A stretch of DNA of 64,000 bases from Sphaerolaimus hirsutus (lineage: Eukaryota; Nematoda; Chromadorea; Monhysterida; Sphaerolaimidae): positions 21,403,832 through 21,467,831 of the forward strand of contig OZ038458.1 of the NCBI GenBank assembly GCA_964036195.1, written 5' to 3'. Each line of letters opens with the position of its first letter. Positions within the stretch are counted from its first letter, which is position 1. Shown here in pieces: positions 40,475-54,500 of the stretch. The notes below the pieces were generated by a model, which made no database searches, was not told where the DNA came from, and was given only the letters and a program-made list of their open reading frames with translations. Position numbers and translations under genes: made by a program.

Positions 40475-41918
40475 TAAACCCCTGATCACCATAGTTGGCA
40501 GCTTTGCATTTTTTTCATTAAAAAATCGCTACCCCCTGAACGTTGGCAGTTAGCCAGAAATTGAAGTATACAAAATATTCTTCAAAGTGTGCCTTAGCTT
40601 ACTCATATGTCACCATTGGCAAAGTTCCAATGTGGGTCGTATAAACGGCCCACACATTTGTTAATATAATTTTTACGTGATCACCATGGTTGGCAAATCG
40701 ATCTTTATCGATGGATAACTCTGCCAATCAAGGCGGGATTGTGCCTGAAATGCCAGAATTGGTCAGAATTGGCACCCATCCAGCTCTGAGTGCAGTGGCA
40801 ATGTTTGAATAACTTTTGTATGGCTACAGTCGTTCTTTTTCTGGTGAATGACCAAATCAGGCAAAAAATTGTTGGTTTAACCATTCTGAGACTTTTCAGC
40901 AGCAGAAAAGGCTCGCGCTACATCTATGGAGCTACACAAGTGTGTGCATGCCGTACAGGTTGGGAACAGGTCAGTGGGTGACATTTCAATCATATTTGCA
41001 AATGTCAAATTCGCCATTGCCGAGCTTTGCTGCTTCATTGCAAATGCCATCAGGTTCGAGCAGACATGGGAGAGCCACACATTGCACAGAAGGCTTTGTG
41101 CTTTCAGCTAAAGCGATCTGCTATTCCTGCAATATTGCAATTTTTACAAGAAATTTAAAGGCAAAACTAAATTCTTCTTGAGAAGCTGGAAACAGGAAGA
41201 AAAACACACTAATTTCTAACATTTAATTTTGCCTTATAAATTCTCATAAAAATTGCAATATTGCAGGAATAGCAGATCGCTTTAGCTGAAAGCACAAAGC
41301 CTTCTGTGCAATGTGTGGCTCTGCCATGTCTGCTCGAACCTGCTGGCGTTTGCAATGAAGCACCAAAGCTCGGCAATGGCAAATTTGACATTTGCAAATA
41401 TGATTGAAATGTTACCCACTGAGCTGTCCCCAACCTGTAGGGCATGCACACACTTGTGTAGCTCCATAGATGTAGCGCGAGCATTTTCTGCTGTTGAAAA
41501 GTCTCAGAATGGTTAAACCAACGATTTTTTGCCTAGTTTGGTCATTCGCCAGAAAAAGAATGACTGTAGCCCTACAAAAGTTATTGAAACTTTGCCACTG
41601 CACTCAGAGCTAGATGGGTGCCAATTGTGACAAATTCTGGCCTTTAAGGCACGATCCCGCCTAGATTGGCAGAGTTATACATCGATAAAGACCGATTTGC
41701 CAACCATGGTGATCAGGCAAAAATTGTATCAACAAATGTGTGGGCCGTTTATACAACCCACATTGGAACTTTGGCAACGGTGACATATGAGTAAGCTGAG
41801 AAACACTTTGAAGTATATTTTGTATACTTCAATTTCTGGCTAAGTGCCAACATTTGGGGGGTAGCGATTTTTGAATGAAAAAAATGCAAAGGTGCCAACT
41901 ATGGTGATCAGGGGTTTA
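40475..41918. repeat. 1.44-kb fold-back element with two 0.7-kb arms
   Basis: Left arm about 40475-41175, right arm about 41217-41918, in opposite orientation and roughly 90% alike over the stretches I compared, with a spacer of about 40 bp. Outer ends TAAACCCCTGATCACCATAG and its inverse. Mirror-image ORFs (40790-40981 plus, 41412-41603 minus) arise only because the arms are copies. No transposase or known domain seen and no clear target duplication. Confidence 0.85.
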
Positions 41919-44900
41919 TTACCGCGTATTAGTACCAATCGAGTAAGAATCCTAAATCTAAAGGTACCTCAAAATTGGGTAAGAATCCTATAAGGATTAA
42001 AACAAAGGACTCAAGGATTATTATTTGGATTCAAAGCAGGGTAAAAGTTCACACCACAAAAAAAGTTAAGTACTCTCGGTTTGCATATCTGTAACCATTC
42101 ATATAGTACACCTGAATACACACATTTAAAAAACAACATTTATTTACATCATATCACATACAAAAACTTTCGACATCACCCAACAAATTGCGATACATGA
42201 CTACAGTTTTCTACAATGCAAAATACCAGGCAAATTCAAAATAACAGTGAAAATTCCGACTATGCGTATTCGGTTGGCAACAAAGCAAAACAAAATGTTG
42301 GATACCCAAGTTAAAGGTAAAATACCATATTTTAGTTCACCGAACTCTCAGCGAATTTCAATGATTCAGTTGACAATCGAAATTACAATGAAAAAATATG
42401 TCGCAGTGGCGCTGCACACTAGTTTACATAAATTTACGCCATTAAACTAATAAGGAAACTCATAAATGAACTTTCTACCTTTCAACGACATTTGAGTTGA
42501 CTGGAATTAGGTGTTCGTCAACTACAGTTGACGAAGGGTAAAAAACTCAGTTCAGTGAACTCAAACGCATTCAAGGTTGATTTATGAGTTTAAAAAATTA
42601 TAAAAATCTCATTAATAAACTAGTGTGTAGCGACAATGAAACTGAAACTGCCTGCAGATAATGAAAGTTTAACTTTGAAATCCAATTTACCGACCTATCG
42701 ACTCAATTACATTTGCAAAACAAAACAGTGCAATAAAAAGTATCCGCGTATGGGATACTTTTGCATAAACCTAATAAAAAGAAATTGAACATATCAGGGT
42801 GTGATATAAATCTTAACATTTTGCTCAGATGTTACGACTTTACATAAATATATAATTTTACACGTGTAAATATAGAATAGTAGCTTGCATACCAACCAAA
42901 TAGCCATTACTAACGATGGCAAACCCTCCAAAAAAAAGTATTTAAATTTTTAAGTGTTTTTTCCAAAATGAATTTTCGAATTTTCGAATTTTTCCTCAAA
43001 TTAATTTTCGAATTTCGAATTAAATTTTAGAATTTTCGAATCTTTTTGGGCAATTTTCGAATTTTTTTGGTAATTTTCAAATTTTTTTACATACTTTTCA
43101 AATTTTTTTGCAAAAAAAATTGAATTAGGAGCTTTGAGCAGTTGAGCACAAAAATAGAGCTTTGAGCTTTGAGCTTTGTTAAGTAATTATGTTGAAATAG
43201 TTACGGGTGCTTGGTGCATTCCTGCACATTGCTCAATGTGACCGGGTCCATCCATAGCTGGAAAGCACCAATTCTTCATAAAAATACTCCAAATTTGGCA
43301 TGCTTGTAGATAAATGTACCCTGTTTAGTATGTTTGTAGATACATGTACCCTGTTTAGTATGTTAAGTGCACACATGCATATCACAAAATTTTCACATTT
43401 ATCACACAATAAGCAAAACAACGTCACTCCACAGGAGCTGCTTAATTACAGGAGTCCACTCTTGCTCCACAGGAGTAATTATGAAACTGCTTCACGTTCC
43501 GACAGGAAATCTTGCGATATGAAACTGTGACACTTAACACAACAAATGGGGTACATTTATCTACCCCCATACCAAATTTGAGCAGGTTTCATTCAACATT
43601 GACGTGACGGGAGCCAATTGAAACCGTGCGCCTGACGTGGGCCACCCGGTACATCACTAATCCACTAAGCTTCAACGTCAACTAGCCAGAGCTGCCATGT
43701 AAAATCAACACGTTTTTATAAATAGACACCCCCCCTTCTTGGGACTGGGGGACGATTCAAGGAAACGAAACAATTTGGTTGAGTGCAACAGAATGTGGCG
43801 ACACAAAGTCTGGTGGACCCACCCCCTAAAATGCCTTCCCCGATTCCAGCGCTGTGTCCGCCATGGATACCATCAACGTTCATTGACGTTTTTTTCTGTT
43901 TCGATAGACTTTTCCAGACGCTCCGCGTATCAATTATCGATCGATTTAGCACATGGAACCTAAGAATGTGTTTTATTTCCTTGAATTCCCTGAAAAATTC
44001 GAAAACTATTTTCGAATTTTTTCAAAAAAAAATCGATTTTAAAGTGTTTTTTCCAGTGGTGGAATAAAAATTCGAAAATATTTTCGAATTTTCGAATCTT
44101 TTTTTGCCATCGTTAGCCCATAACGTAGCATATTATGTACACGAATACTGTACTTTGAGTGTTGGATGTTTGCACAAGAGCAGTGGCACTGGACACATGC
44201 ATATTCGATGAAATGTACCTATGCATGTCTCCCTAAAATCTATTATTTACATGTGTACTCGGCGTACTGCAAAGTATGCGTACAAAATTACTTATGTCTT
44301 GGTCGATAACCTGCCACCGGGATACTTACCTATGCATGGATTTTCACAAACGAACATTAGAAAAGGGCGGATTCGCGTACAATAGACGAATGTTTTTCCC
44401 CTGGAACACCTTTTTGGAAGAATTTCGATTTGATTAACGATGACGTCATGAAGGGGTGTTTCGCTCAGAAAAATGCATAGCATGCGAATATATTTATAGC
44501 AAATATATTATATCGGTGATGTGGCGATCACAACATTCTTAAAATATGCGTAGCACAATAGCAACGTGCATATTTTAATGCGAAATTATAGCATAGAGCG
44601 CAAAGTAGCCACGTGGAACCAAATTCGGAGTGCCCAAGCCAACGAATTTCACCATTCCAGTTAATGTATTGAAATTTGTCATGCAAAGTGTCAAAAATCA
44701 TGTAAAATGCCCTGCAAAATTGCAAACGTACGTACGTGCATTTTACACGACTTTTGACACTTACGTTTGACATTTTACAGGGAATTTTGCAGGCTCAGGG
44801 ACTGCCACGGGCAAATTGAATTAGGACCCAGGCAGTTGCATTTTGGGGGGTAAATTGGGCTGGACTACAAACGACGCCACATTTCAGCAGTTTTTTTACG

Positions 44901-45591
44901 CGTGGAATTTATCACAAATCGTATGTTTATATGGTTATCCACATGACCAGGAAGGACACATTCAATATTGCGTACTTATAACGGGAACACAGTGTGTTTT
45001 TATGTGGGGTTGGTAGGAAAAATTGTAAAAAATGATCATTGAAAATTCTTATGTTGCTAAAAAATATATTTTCCATTCTGACAAGAAAAGTAAGCAGACT
45101 AACAGCGACTAGTAAAATAACAATCAAGCAGAAGCAAAACAAAAAAATGGCAGAAAAAGTAAATATTTGAATAATCATTTGGAATGTAAACATAACGGGA
45201 TAGTAAATGTCATGTAAAATGCTTTATGGCACGGTAATTTTCTTCCGCATTGTACATGATATAAAATAATTTCACTTTACAAAATTTACATGACATTTAC
45301 ATGGCACGGGACTGGCCCGCAACTTCAATTCCGCTTCACTTTGGCACAAACATCAATCACAATTTTGTAAAACAACCATGTCATCAATATCATAAAAATT
45401 TGTAAATCAGTGAAATTTGGAAACTCATAAATCTGTCTTGAACACATTTGAGTTGACCAGAAAAAGGAGTCGGTCAACGATCAAAACATATCAATTCGGG
45501 AAAACTCAAATGTGTTCAAAACATATTTATGAGTCCCAAATTTCAATGATGGTCGGCTCAAATTTGAGACCGAATTTGAGTCCAGACAAAC
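41919..45591. other. Intergenic between paraoxonase and SLC35F5 genes
   Basis: 42911-44115 is bounded by TAACGATGGCAAA / TTTGCCATCGTTA and contains TTCGAATTTT words, so it is probably a long or compound relative of the MITE at 55473-55889. 44655-44815 is a CCTGTAAA-family MITE. The rest is AT-rich with no exon seen. Confidence 0.5.
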
Positions 45592-48500
45592 TCAAGCGTC
45601 TCTATCCGCGAACGCCATTTCATCCATTGCGATGAGGCTCTGCGCCGCTTCACTATCCCTGCCGCTGTCGCCGGACGAGGTGCGACGTTTTTTGGCAGCC
45701 CGCCAACTCGCTGGCAGTACAATAGATGTAATCTGCGTGCGAGGGTAGGTTCACGGGACGGTAGCTTTTTTTGGGGGGGGGGTGGCTTGGAAGCACGCAG
45801 TCATAACTCGAAAACCGCTCGACCCAATTAGATCAAATTAGAAAGTTTGATGTCCCGTGGCCAATTTACGCGAACGAATTTAAAAAGCAAGGAACCAACT
45901 TTTTGCACAACCCTTCTAATCACAATTAGCACTGGGTCGGATTCACTCTGCGTCACCAAAGCGGTACCCACAAATGCTGCGATAATTGGCACGGCGCCAG
46001 CGTAAAATGACCAGGGATAATGGTCCTGCGAATGACGGGAAAAGTGAATTTTTTTGGAGAAATTTTAGCTGCAATCTAGACCTAGTTCCAGTTCAAGACA
46101 AGAATGCAGACAAAATAGAAAAGGCATCAGGGACCGTACAATTAAATACCTATGAACAACTGTATTTACAACTGAACAAATTTATGTATAGGTATTTTTT
46201 GAACAATTCGTGTCCCATCACGTTTTATCTAAAATCCTAAAGGTCCGTAAAATTCCACGCACGGTTCCAGCTATGGCGGAGCCCCGCCCCCTTCCCGAGT
46301 TGGCGGAAAAAATGTATGAAAATCGCGATTACCTTCAGTGAATCAGCAGCAATTTTTCAACAAATTTGCGCGCACGCGCGCATTTTTGCACAACATGCGG
46401 AGTTCGTTTCGTAAATATTTAGACTTCTGTATGTCAAATATAATTGTGTTCCGCTAAATATCATGCACAGTGTCGTATGCGAATGTTTATCATGCATTTC
46501 GTTTAACACTTCCGACTGTTTGACACGCATTTATACTTATTGCATTCCGTTCGCAAGTTTTACATTCATTTAGCCGTACTTGGGTATTTTTTACTCATAA
46601 CCATTTGATGGCCGTCGCCAAAGTGGTAATAAAGTTTACCCAATTTGATGTGAAATTTTGATTGGCATTGTCGCGTTCACATGCCGTTCACCGGCGCCGT
46701 GCGTTCACACACACACACTTGCCGCCAACGCCATTGCCAATGGCGCCATCACGCCATGGAACTACGCCTACGAATGGCGCCAGCGCCACGGCGCTATTCC
46801 GTCACTGAGGGACAAAATGTCAGGGGGTTCGAAATTACTGGGTACGTCTATGACTGCCGTCAAACTATCGACTATGACTTTCGTTAAAGATATAAAAATT
46901 TCATTTATCAAACCTGCCAAATAACTGCGTCAGCGATCACAGTCATGGGCACGCCGAGCGACAAGGACAATGTTGCCAACAGCGAACTAGTCAGCAAACA
47001 GCCCCTGCGCGAGCAGTTGTTAGAACGTATTTACGTTTACTCGAAAAATACGTATATGTACTCGTTTCTCCTGAGAAAAGTATCTTTACTCGCGTTTACG
47101 TACACTTTATACAGCCTGTATCCAAAACTTCAAAACCAAACGCACCATAGCCACAAATACTCGGACAGCACAGTTCCGAGTATACCATTCAATAGGACGC
47201 ACGCAAACTGCGATCTAGTCGGCAAGGGATAAAACGACTCCGCGCCGGAAACATGGGCGAGCCATAATGCCGGCCATAATGTCACTGCGCAGCAAATTCC
47301 CACGAGGCCTGCGGGACATTTTGCGGGTTTGTAGGAGGGGGGTAATTGCCACTTATTTAAGCGATACAAATTCAAAGTCGTTTTAATTCCGCGGAGCATA
47401 TAAAAACAAAATAAAGAATGATATACCACATCGAATATCGACTACATTGATATTAAATTTTGTGGAAACTCGAATATAGAAAATTCTCCAAGAATTTCGC
47501 ATCGGGAACCTTTCCCACGCAAAAAAACGTGCGTCGATGGTTGAAAAAACTGAACGAACCAAAAAATAATGGGATGTCAATTTTATCCTCATTGTCAATT
47601 TTCCGCCTCAAAAGAACCTGCAAAAATTGTCAAAAATAAAGCGAGTTACTTTCTCCTAACAAGATCAAGAACACAAACAAAAAATACCAACCAAATAAAT
47701 AGCATAGCACATGGCTCCAATCAAAGTCCAAACCACGCCTTTTGGCACCGAGCCAAAATCACTCTTTTCAATATCCCCATCCACACAAGACACCAAAACG
47801 ACCCCAGCGCCGCTGATGAGAACCAAACACAACTTGGACAGGCTAAATCGATCGGTGGTGTTGGCGGGCAGGACGGCGGACAGGATCAGGGTGAACAACG
47901 AGCTGGTGGTGGAGAGAACGTTGACTATGGTGGGGTGCGTGGCTGAGAGCGCCGCCTGGTAGCCGTAGTTGCCGGCAAACCACTGGGAAATGGGTTGAGA
48001 TTGGCAGAACAAATTAGCAGTGATATTTATGTGTGTTATAGTCAATTTTTTATTAATTTGTTACACTGACACCTGCCCTTGACGTTATTTTCTAACTGTC
48101 TCTGGTTACTTGATAACTATCTCAATTTTTATACATTTTAAAACAAAAACAAGATTATCTGAACATTGATTGCACAGTTTACGTGCAAAAACGGGCAAAA
48201 GCTATAGGAAAATTCAAACCAGTTGTGATTGATTTCAATTGGTCAATTTTCATAGAATTTGTATACACGAATCCCGATCGAACGTCGAAGACAATCTCGC
48301 TGTGTTTTAATGCCAAATCTCAATCACGCACAATCACAAAAACTAAAACTGCCAAAAAGTGTCAAGTGACAAAGTGACAAACCACAAAGCAGAACTGTAA
48401 GGCGAGCAGCGCGTGCGCTTTCAACGGCAGGCGTTTTTTCCGCCGCTGCGCCAGGCGCACCGCGCGCAGCCACAATTCATAGGGAAGTCGCGCCAATGTC

Positions 48501-51500
48501 GCTTCGCGAGCTTCAGTTGCTGCGATTTTGGGGTACCAGGTTTGAACTGTTTGTAAAATGTCTTGCAAAATGTCAAAACAATTTACTTGTAGTTTTACAT
48601 TTTACAGGGCATTTTACATGGTCTGTGAGTGGCCTGGGTTCGTGTTTGAGTCGATTTGAGATTGATAAGGTAAAGCAAATTTCGCACGGATTTTCCGCCA
48701 TGAACCCTGTATTACAGGTAATTTACTCCTGGTAGGAAAAAATACGGTAAACGTTATGGTAAATTCAAACATTCTAGGTCACTTGCAACGCCATCAAAAT
48801 CCACAAAAACAAAATCCACCTCACACCACAAAAAAACGTACCGCCCTACTTTTAAGCGCACGAGTTTCCGTAGAAATTTCCATTTTCAGCTGGAAAATCT
48901 GTTTTAAACATATTTGAGTTTACCGGAATGAGCTAGCTGTTCACCATCTAGTGGTAATGGAGATCAAAAAACCATCCCAGGGAAGGGAAATGCTTAAGAA
49001 CATAATGATCAGTTTTGGCAAATTTCGTCCGGTAGTTTTCGGGGCACAACCCCCACCCAAAAATACCAACCGGGCATCATGCGCACTTCATGGATCCTGG
49101 CGAACCTGACCGCCCTGGATTCCGCGTCGGGCGGCTCGGGGTCGGGGGGCACGGTGGGGCGCGTGTTGGCCTCGTCGCCGCTGCACTCGTGGATTGGTTC
49201 GAAGGAAGGCTCGCTCTGATGGGGGGGGGGGTATTTGAGTGAAGGACGAGCGTTAGTACGTTTATTTCGCGTTAGGGCGGTGGCTCGGTTTTGGTGTCAA
49301 CTGGTTTCCATTACACTTTTGACAGATTTTAGTTGACGGGTCGCAGGAAAACTTTCAAGTGCACATGCGGCCATGCTCAAAAAATAATATGTTCATTTGA
49401 CAATCGTTCGCCAACCCATCAGCTAAAATCTGAATGAAATCAGTTGGCCCAGTTGACAACCGATGTCATTGTCAACTAGTGCGTGCACGGCTTTTTCACA
49501 TAGGCCAAGATTTGGATACAAAAACGTAATATTTGAATACAAAACATAAGATTTAGATACAGACAATTTGGATACTCAATAGACACTTTTCATCGCATTT
49601 GACTTAACATTTGACACTTTCGAAAACGGTACTTATACACTCCAGGAAACAGACGCCGATCAAGTGGCGTGGGTGACTCTTTTGCAGTGCGTTGACCTTT
49701 GCTTACGAGCCTGCGCATCTCCATAGCATCGCGTTTGCTACCGTATTTTGTGTTGGAATGGTTTATGGACGTTTGCTTTCCGAGGGGTCGTGGCGGCGCC
49801 GATCAAAGGGTGCGTGCATCAAATTTTTATGCAGCGTATAAAGACTTTGCCGCATTGTGTTGCATCATTTCGCTTGTTATGCCGCATTGAATGTCAGATT
49901 TTGAGATTATTCAGTTACCATGCGTTATTGACACTCCATTTTTGCACCCGGTGTAAATAATTTATCGATCAAATTCACGGTAGTGATCAGTGTAAATACA
50001 AATAGCATGGCAAAAGTATATATAATATTTGCGATATGGTAAATAATTTCACAGTAAATATTGCAATATGTAGCATGTACAAATGTATTACATAAATATT
50101 GACACGTTTTATGCACCGCGTGTCACTTAATTAAAACATATCAATTAAAACTGCCAAGCAGACGCGCCATTCGGCGCAAGTAACTCAATAGCGTCTCGCG
50201 CTGCGCCGCCGTGTACACAGCTAGTGGGGCGCCTGCCGCAGGCATTTGCAACTCGAAAACTTGACCCACGGCCAGCAATTCCGTGTCGCGCTGCACGTGT
50301 TCCGGCTTGCGCGCCCGCGCCTGCGGTATTTATTTACGGTAAATAAATGGTAGAGTGCAGCAACATTTCACAGTTGCGGTAAATGTCTAAATTTTCGGTA
50401 GCGATACAATATATTTGCACAGTGCGGAAGCCTAAATTTTCGGTAGCGGTAGCGGTCAACGCGGGAAAACTAAATTCAGTATTTCCTAGAATGTACAATT
50501 CCCATTTTGCAGGGCATTTTCCATGACTTTTGACACTTTGCATGACATTTGACATTTTACAGGGCTTTTTACAGGGTCTTGTGGTTTTTGGTAAATTTTC
50601 ATGGTTCTTCAACTTACATGGTACGGAATTAATGTGTGAGGGAACAATAAAAAACGATAAACCTGTGTGCCCGGTGCATCAAGGAAGTGCAGCGCCTGTT
50701 GCACTGCAATCTCTTCGCCCTGGAGCCAGCGCATCGTGTAGGGCAGAGCACGCTTTTCCCCCCGGCCATGCGTGTGTTTGTACGCGTGGTGACGCCCCTC
50801 CTGCAACATGTTTATTCACATTTATGTAATATTTATCATCAAATTATACACCATTTACTATATATCATATTTACTATTATTTGATGGGTTTTTTGAAGTG
50901 TGATGTTTGCCGAGTATGTGTATAAAGTGAATATCAAGTTTCAGAAAATATCAATATCAAAAACATGTAACATCCCAACCCTAAAGCCAACCAATGCATT
51001 TGTGGTGCGCGCCACTGTTGAACCAAAGTGGTTCCACAACTCTAAATGTTGCCTGCGGTCAGCTGGTGCCCGGTGTGGCACCATCCAGGTGTGGTTGAAA
51101 TATTGAACGAGCTGCTCAAGTTTGTGCCGCACCTGAGTATGGTATTTATTTTGTATTTACTAACGATGGCAAACAAGCATGAAAAAAGTATTTATAAATT
51201 TTTAAGTGTTTTGAATGATTTATGATGCTCAAGAATTCAAAAAGTTTTTCAAATTCTAATTTTTGAATTTCAAATTTTTCCAAAAATAGTTTCCAAATTT
51301 TGCATTTTTGCATGATATTTTGAGTTATTTTTTTTGCATTTTTAGTTATTTTTCACCAAAAATACCAAAAAAAAGATTTGAAATGCTCAAAAATTCTAAA
51401 AGTTTTTCAAATTCAAAAAATTCAAATTTTTCAATTTGTCACCGTTATGTCAGGGTGCGGATTATTCCTGATGTCATGCACGATGAGCTCCCAGGCGACA

Positions 51501-54500
51501 TCTAGACGCTCGCGATGCAGCATTGACATGCCCTGCATGTGCTGAACTGCTCGCTGCACCAGCATATCAGCTGCATATGCCGGCTGTAGTCCCAACGCTT
51601 GCACATTACGCCACACCTTAGTGAGTAGTGAATAGTGACATGATTGTGCTTTACTTTGTACAGTGAATTGTAAATTTAACTCACGCATTTCCCCTTATGG
51701 AAACGGCACCCTTTGAGCAACCACCACATGCTCAAAGCGTCACCCCTGATAAAAACGTCACGAAATGCGTTGTGAGCTCCAAACTCAAAGTCGAATAATG
51801 CGGTTCGCACAACCATGCCCTGCCCCAGCGGTGGAAAAACACCACCATACTGCTCCAGTTTAGCCCGGACAGCTCCGAAAAACGTTGTGTAGGCTATCTG
51901 TCATGATAAGTTGTGAAGTAGGTATTTTATGTTTATTCATGTTTATTTTTCACCATAAATTATTATGAATTTACCTCTGATTTATCAGGCAGAAGTCCCC
52001 AGAAAGCTGGCAGACATTCCCCCTTCTGGTGAAACCCTGCCACTGTGTAAAGCTGCATATACCCAGCTGGCGCCACATCAAAAGTACCATCACACAGCCA
52101 CACATTTGAGTGCTGCATCATGTGCAGTGCTCTATTCACACAGAATACGCGAATGGGAGGGCGACCATCCGCGCGTGCAGCTTCTTCAAAAATAAGCATC
52201 CGTTCTCCATGATATGGGTCGCCAGGTGGCGCGCCAAGTGCGCGGGCTGTCCCACTGTAGATGTCCGGAAGTGGTGCATGCCTGCACACAAAATATAAAT
52301 TGCCCAATCTCCCTAAGTAAATCAGTGTGAAAAGTGTGTATGCATCAGAGTTGTGAAAATGTATTCATGTTTACCTGAAACGTTTACCTGAACTCTATAT
52401 TCGATATCGATATGATACAGGTTTGATATATCAAAAAAATGGTCAATATTCGATATCGATATTCGATATTTTCTCAAAATTTTCGATATCGATATTCGAT
52501 ATTAAAAAATGGTCTATATCCGATATTCGATTTTCAATACGATATATCGTTTGAACCCTACTCTGGATGCACAGTATTTTGAACCAACACATCAATGGCA
52601 GGCATGACCGAGCGGCGTCGTTTGCGCAGATTTTGTTTTTTGCGCACCATCCCATCAAATTCAACCGAAGTGTCATCATAAGCATTTGGAATATTTTGCG
52701 TGGCTACATCTTCCCGCACTACTGAAGGCAAAGATCGCTGTGCATTGCGGCGAATCTGGTAGTGAAAAAAAACTCAATTTTTTCAATTCAATTTCAGTTA
52801 ATTTACATGAAAATTGAGCATGTACCCGTGCGATATCAGCCAACTGGTTGCTGACAGCCTCATTTGACATTGCACGGACAACTTTATGTGCAACCTGGGT
52901 GCTCCACTTTTGGGTGACGCAGTCGTCGTGATGCTTATTGGGATGATGCGCATTACCATCACTGGCCCACACCTGTGCATTTCCATACTCAATGGAAATA
53001 GTGCACATAGGCCCCTGCTGTGTGGCTGCAAAGAGAGGGTAGTGCGCTTTTGTTTTCTTGCACAAAACTATCTGCTTGCATAAAATTCAATGCACATGTC
53101 GCTTTTGTATATACCGTATTACCTCGAAATACCCCCAGGGGGTTTATTATTTAACCAGCAAAATTCAAGGGGGGATAATTTGTAAATTTAACGTGTGTTC
53201 AGCATTGTACAGATCACAAACTGCGGTATTTGTGATGTACGTTCTCTTTACACTCAATTTTAGGGGGGCATTTCGAGGGGAGGGGTTATTTCCTCAGCCA
53301 GCCAAATTTTAGGGGGGTATTTCGAGGGGGTTAATTCGAGGTAATACAGTATGAATAAATAAATTGAAAACTACATACCGTATTTCCTCGAAATACCCCC
53401 CGGGGGTTTATTGTTTCATAGTGATAATTTTGAGAGAAAAACGTGAAAAATGCAACAATAACCACCATTTTTAAGTTTTTACAGCCTTATATAAGGATGT
53501 AGATGGTATAAACGATGTTCTAACGTAACACAGTAAGTGTTTTGAACGTCTGTTATGCATTTCCCGGACCACAAATCCATAGTGCCCATTTTGAGGGGGG
53601 GTATTTTGAGGAAATACGGTAAACTACATAAATATGAGATGAGAAATCCTCATGTAAAAAAGTCAAATTCAAAAAAGCGACACGTACATTGTAATCAGCA
53701 ACAAAATATCTCTAAGATAAAATTTATCTGAGCCAAATCCGTCTAAAAACAAAAAAGTTGCAAAAAATGATATTCTCTGACGGTGGAAATAATTAATTTG
53801 ATTGACATGAAAATAAAATGAATAGTAATGAAAACAGCTGCGACACAGGCATAAATATTCGCGTGAGTGTTTGTTTACTTACCATTTTTAGCTGTATTAC
53901 AGCCAACGCAACGGTAAGCATGGCGGGAACCGCCCGGCCCCACGCGCCTGTTTCCTAAGCGCTGAAAGCGGCGCACTTCGGCGCCATTGGAAGTGGCAAC
54001 AAGCGCCACAAAATTAGGCTGGCCGACGCCTCCAGCAGCCATATCCGCCGTAATATTGTCATGATATTTACTCGGATGGAATATGGCAATAAGGGGGTCC
54101 CCGTCGTCACGCAAACATGGCCGCGATGCCATGTTTGCAAATCTACAAGGTAAATGGCTGTCATAAAAACGGCTAAGTGGCCCCAACTAGCTAGTTGACA
54201 TCGCGCAGTTGATGTGAACTGAAGTGAACACATAAGAAAGTTGAAAAATGTAATTAGCCAAAATTTAGTTGACATGAATTCAGATGACATCCAGCTAGTG
54301 TGGCACCAAATTTACATAATACAAATGGACAAATCACGTAATACCAAATCAACATAATACAGCCTACAACACAACTATGATATGCAGTGTGAAGTTTTTT
54401 TTGACAATGGGGCGTTTCATGCCATATTCCATCCACTTAATCCCCCCAATATCCATGCACCGCGCAGCTTCAATGGCGCACCGCACACTGCCTTTTCGAG

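Larger units (their letters stand above)
50141..54132 (-). pseudogene. FLYWCH-MULE transposase-derived gene, nine exons, interrupted
   Basis: Mutator-like transposase relative lying inside SLC35F5 intron 3. Exons 5'-3': 54132-53883, 53025-52826, 52755-52561 (plus 52392-52388), 52281-51975, 51897-51685, 51616-51443, 51132-50992, 50800-50663, 50320-50141 (TGA). In frame they give 600 residues. N-terminal FLYWCH-like zinc finger (RCVGCNTAKN ... HHPNKHH), then the MULE core with a complete DDE set: Asp281 (WLCDGTF), Asp355 (LFDFE) and Glu496 (NALEG). GCRFHKGKC is the family's GCxFH box. The usual Trp after Glu-Gly is Arg498. Exon 3 is split by a 160-bp MITE (52401-52560) bringing an immediate stop; with the MITE removed, all intron phases agree. 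No element ends found around it, so it could be a once-domesticated host gene or an old intron-bearing transposon. Confidence 0.82.

Noticed and set aside
40790-41603. Pairs of similar ORFs on opposite strands
   Set aside because: They are mirror copies created by the fold-back arms, with no domain or start context.
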